Part shown: one piece after another, positions 62,807-64,000 of the stretch
Position numbering within the stretch: the first letter of the stretch is position 1
Layout of the letters: each line of letters starts with the position of its first letter
From: Telluria aromaticivorans
GTDB taxonomy: Bacteria > Pseudomonadota > Gammaproteobacteria > Burkholderiales > Burkholderiaceae_D
Direction: 5' to 3'
DNA: 64,000 nt
NCBI RefSeq assembly: GCF_013003915.1
Contig: NZ_JABAIV010000003.1
Location: forward strand, 558,001-622,000
The notes under the pieces: model-generated
Database searches by the model: none
Seen by the model: only the letters and a program-made list of their open reading frames with translations
Told to the model about the DNA's origin: nothing
Position numbers and translations under genes: made by a program

Positions 62807-64000
62807 TGAACGCCATGACAGACAATCTGAATCAAAGCGGCCTGCTGCGCTTCATCACCGCAGGTTCCGTCGATGACGGCAAGAGCACCCTGATCGGCCG
62901 CCTGCTGTTCGACAGCAAGGGCATCTTCGCCGACCAGCTGGCGGCCGTCTCGCGCTCGAAGCACAAGCGCACCGTGGGCGACACCATCGATCTGTCGCTG
63001 CTGACCGACGGCCTGGAAGCCGAGCGCGAACAGGGCATCACCATCGACGTGGCCTACCGCTATTTCGCCACGCCCAAGCGCAAGTTCATCATCGCCGACA
63101 CCCCGGGCCACGAGCAGTACACCCGCAACATGGTGACCGGCGCATCGACCGCCGATGCCGTGATCATCCTGGTGGACGTCTCGAAGGTAAAGCTGGGCGA
63201 CGATGGCAGCGTGGAGCTGCTGGTCCAGACCAAGCGCCATTCGACCATCGCCAAGCTGCTGCAGATCGAGCACGTGATCGTGGCCATCAACAAGATGGAC
63301 CTGGTGAATTACGACCAGGCCGTCTATGACCGCATCGTCGCGGCCTATGGCGAATTCGCGGCCTCGCTCGGATTGACCGACGTCACCCCGATCCCGCTGT
63401 CGGCCCTGGGCGGCGACAACGTGGTCGATGCCTCCGCCAAGATGCCCTGGTACGAAGGCCCGACCCTGATCGAGCTGCTGGAGTCGCTGTCGGTCTACGA
63501 CGAATCGCACGCCGCCCCCTTCCGTTTCCCGGTGCAGCTGGTGGCGCGCCACAACGGCCACGAAGCGAACGACTTCCGCGGCTACATGGGCCGCATCGAA
63601 TCGGGCCAGGTGGCGGTCGGCGACAAGCTGGTGGTGCAGCCATCCGGCCAGGCCGCTACCGTGAAAGAGATCGTCACCTTCGACGGCTCGCTGCAGTCGG
63701 CCGCGGCCGGCCAGTCGGTGACCCTGCTGCTGAACGAATACCTGGACATCTCGCGCGGCGACCTTCTGGCCGGTAGCAGCAGCCCGGCTACCCAGCTGAA
63801 ACAGGTGGTGGCGGACGTGTGCTGGATGTCGGACGAGCCGCTCGATGCGCGCCGCAAGTACTGGATCAAGCACGGCACCCGCCAGACCGGCGCCAAGATC
63901 ACGAAGGTCGACAGCATCCTCGACGTCAACACCCAGCAGCGCCACCCGGCCGATGGCCTGAAGCTGAACGACATCGCCCGCGTGCACCTGACCGTGCAGC
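62806..64000 (+). CDS. cysN: Sulfate adenylyltransferase subunit 1 (GTPase), 5' part
   Basis: The first 398 residues are visible before the window ends. The GTPase has the P-loop GSVDDGKS (20-27), the switch DREQGITIDVAYR-like AEREQGITIDVAYR, DTPGHEQY near 99 and NKMD near 163. These are the EF-Tu-like motifs of CysN, which couples GTP hydrolysis to APS formation by CysD. Whether the APS-kinase (CysC) domain is fused at the C-terminus cannot be seen. The ATG overlaps the cysD stop by one base. Confidence 0.93.
   Translation, partial: MNAMTDNLNQSGLLRFITAGSVDDGKSTLIGRLLFDSKGIFADQLAAVSRSKHKRTVGDTIDLSLLTDGLEAEREQGITIDVAYRYFATPKRKFIIADTPGHEQYTRNMVTGASTADAVIILVDVSKVKLGDDGSVELLVQTKRHSTIAKLLQIEHVIVAINKMDLVNYDQAVYDRIVAAYGEFAASLGLTDVTPIPLSALGGDNVVDASAKMPWYEGPTLIELLESLSVYDESHAAPFRFPVQLVARHNGHEANDFRGYMGRIESGQVAVGDKLVVQPSGQAATVKEIVTFDGSLQSAAAGQSVTLLLNEYLDISRGDLLAGSSSPATQLKQVVADVCWMSDEPLDARRKYWIKHGTRQTGAKITKVDSILDVNTQQRHPADGLKLNDIARVHLTVQ

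Overview
The window is a GC-rich (roughly 65 percent by eye) bacterial chromosome segment, densely packed with 54 recognisable genes, two of them cut by the window edges. A PEP-CTERM surface protein, a zeaxanthin-glucoside-type carotenoid cluster, a CysB-adjacent cysI-DUF934-cysH-cysD-cysN operon, a beta-proteobacterial trimeric porin and a single-gene CysI without CysJ together suggest a beta-proteobacterium of the Oxalobacteraceae, most like Massilia or a close relative. This is inference from gene content; no search was run. I see no rRNA, tRNA, CRISPR array, prophage or complete insertion sequence.

Layout. 1-4.1 kb: 5' end of a chemotaxis receptor, cystine transporter tcyP, a histidine phosphatase and nnrD. 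4.3-9.6 kb: a Gly/Thr-repeat lipoprotein, two tandem terminators and an RND efflux pump (adaptor plus permease, no outer-membrane factor). 9.6-15.5 kb: divergent PAP2 protein, DUF475 membrane protein, a MITE-like nested palindrome, a 784-residue coiled-coil protein and the kinase srkA. 15.6-22.5 kb: esterase, YecA-type SEC-C protein, HPP-CBS membrane protein, metallo-beta-lactamase-fold hydrolase and a large hybrid histidine kinase. 22.6-28.3 kb: orn, an M48 protease-phhB-rsgA operon with ATGA overlaps, argF and argG. 28.3-36.3 kb: a GIY-YIG nuclease behind an inverted pair of palindromic repeats, a PEP-CTERM protein behind a consensus sigma-54 promoter, SDR-murB, yajQ, a nitronate-monooxygenase-like flavoprotein and a PAS-GGDEF-EAL protein. 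36.4-42.3 kb: DHH phosphoesterase, a LytS/LytR-type pair, a NarX-type kinase and a porin behind four tandem 15-bp repeats.

42.6-49.6 kb is the carotenoid cluster crtE-crtX-crtY-crtI-crtB with crtZ convergent on the other strand, followed by a DUF2141 protein. Together the enzymes would make GGPP, phytoene, lycopene, beta-carotene, zeaxanthin and its glucosides. 49.7-57 kb: an AGCS amino-acid symporter, a coupled lemA/DUF3137-like pair, and a DUF4214-M6 metalloprotease gene that looks split by a one-base frameshift. 57-64 kb: a methyltransferase, cysB and the divergent assimilatory sulfate-reduction operon, leaving the window inside cysN.

The least explained signals are non-coding: one family of GGGTGGGC/GCCCACCC palindromes in at least seven intergenic places, a second family built on GTTCCCGC/GCGGGAAC that flanks the GIY-YIG gene and an 11-bp-TIR element, the sigma-54 promoter, and the porin-upstream repeats.
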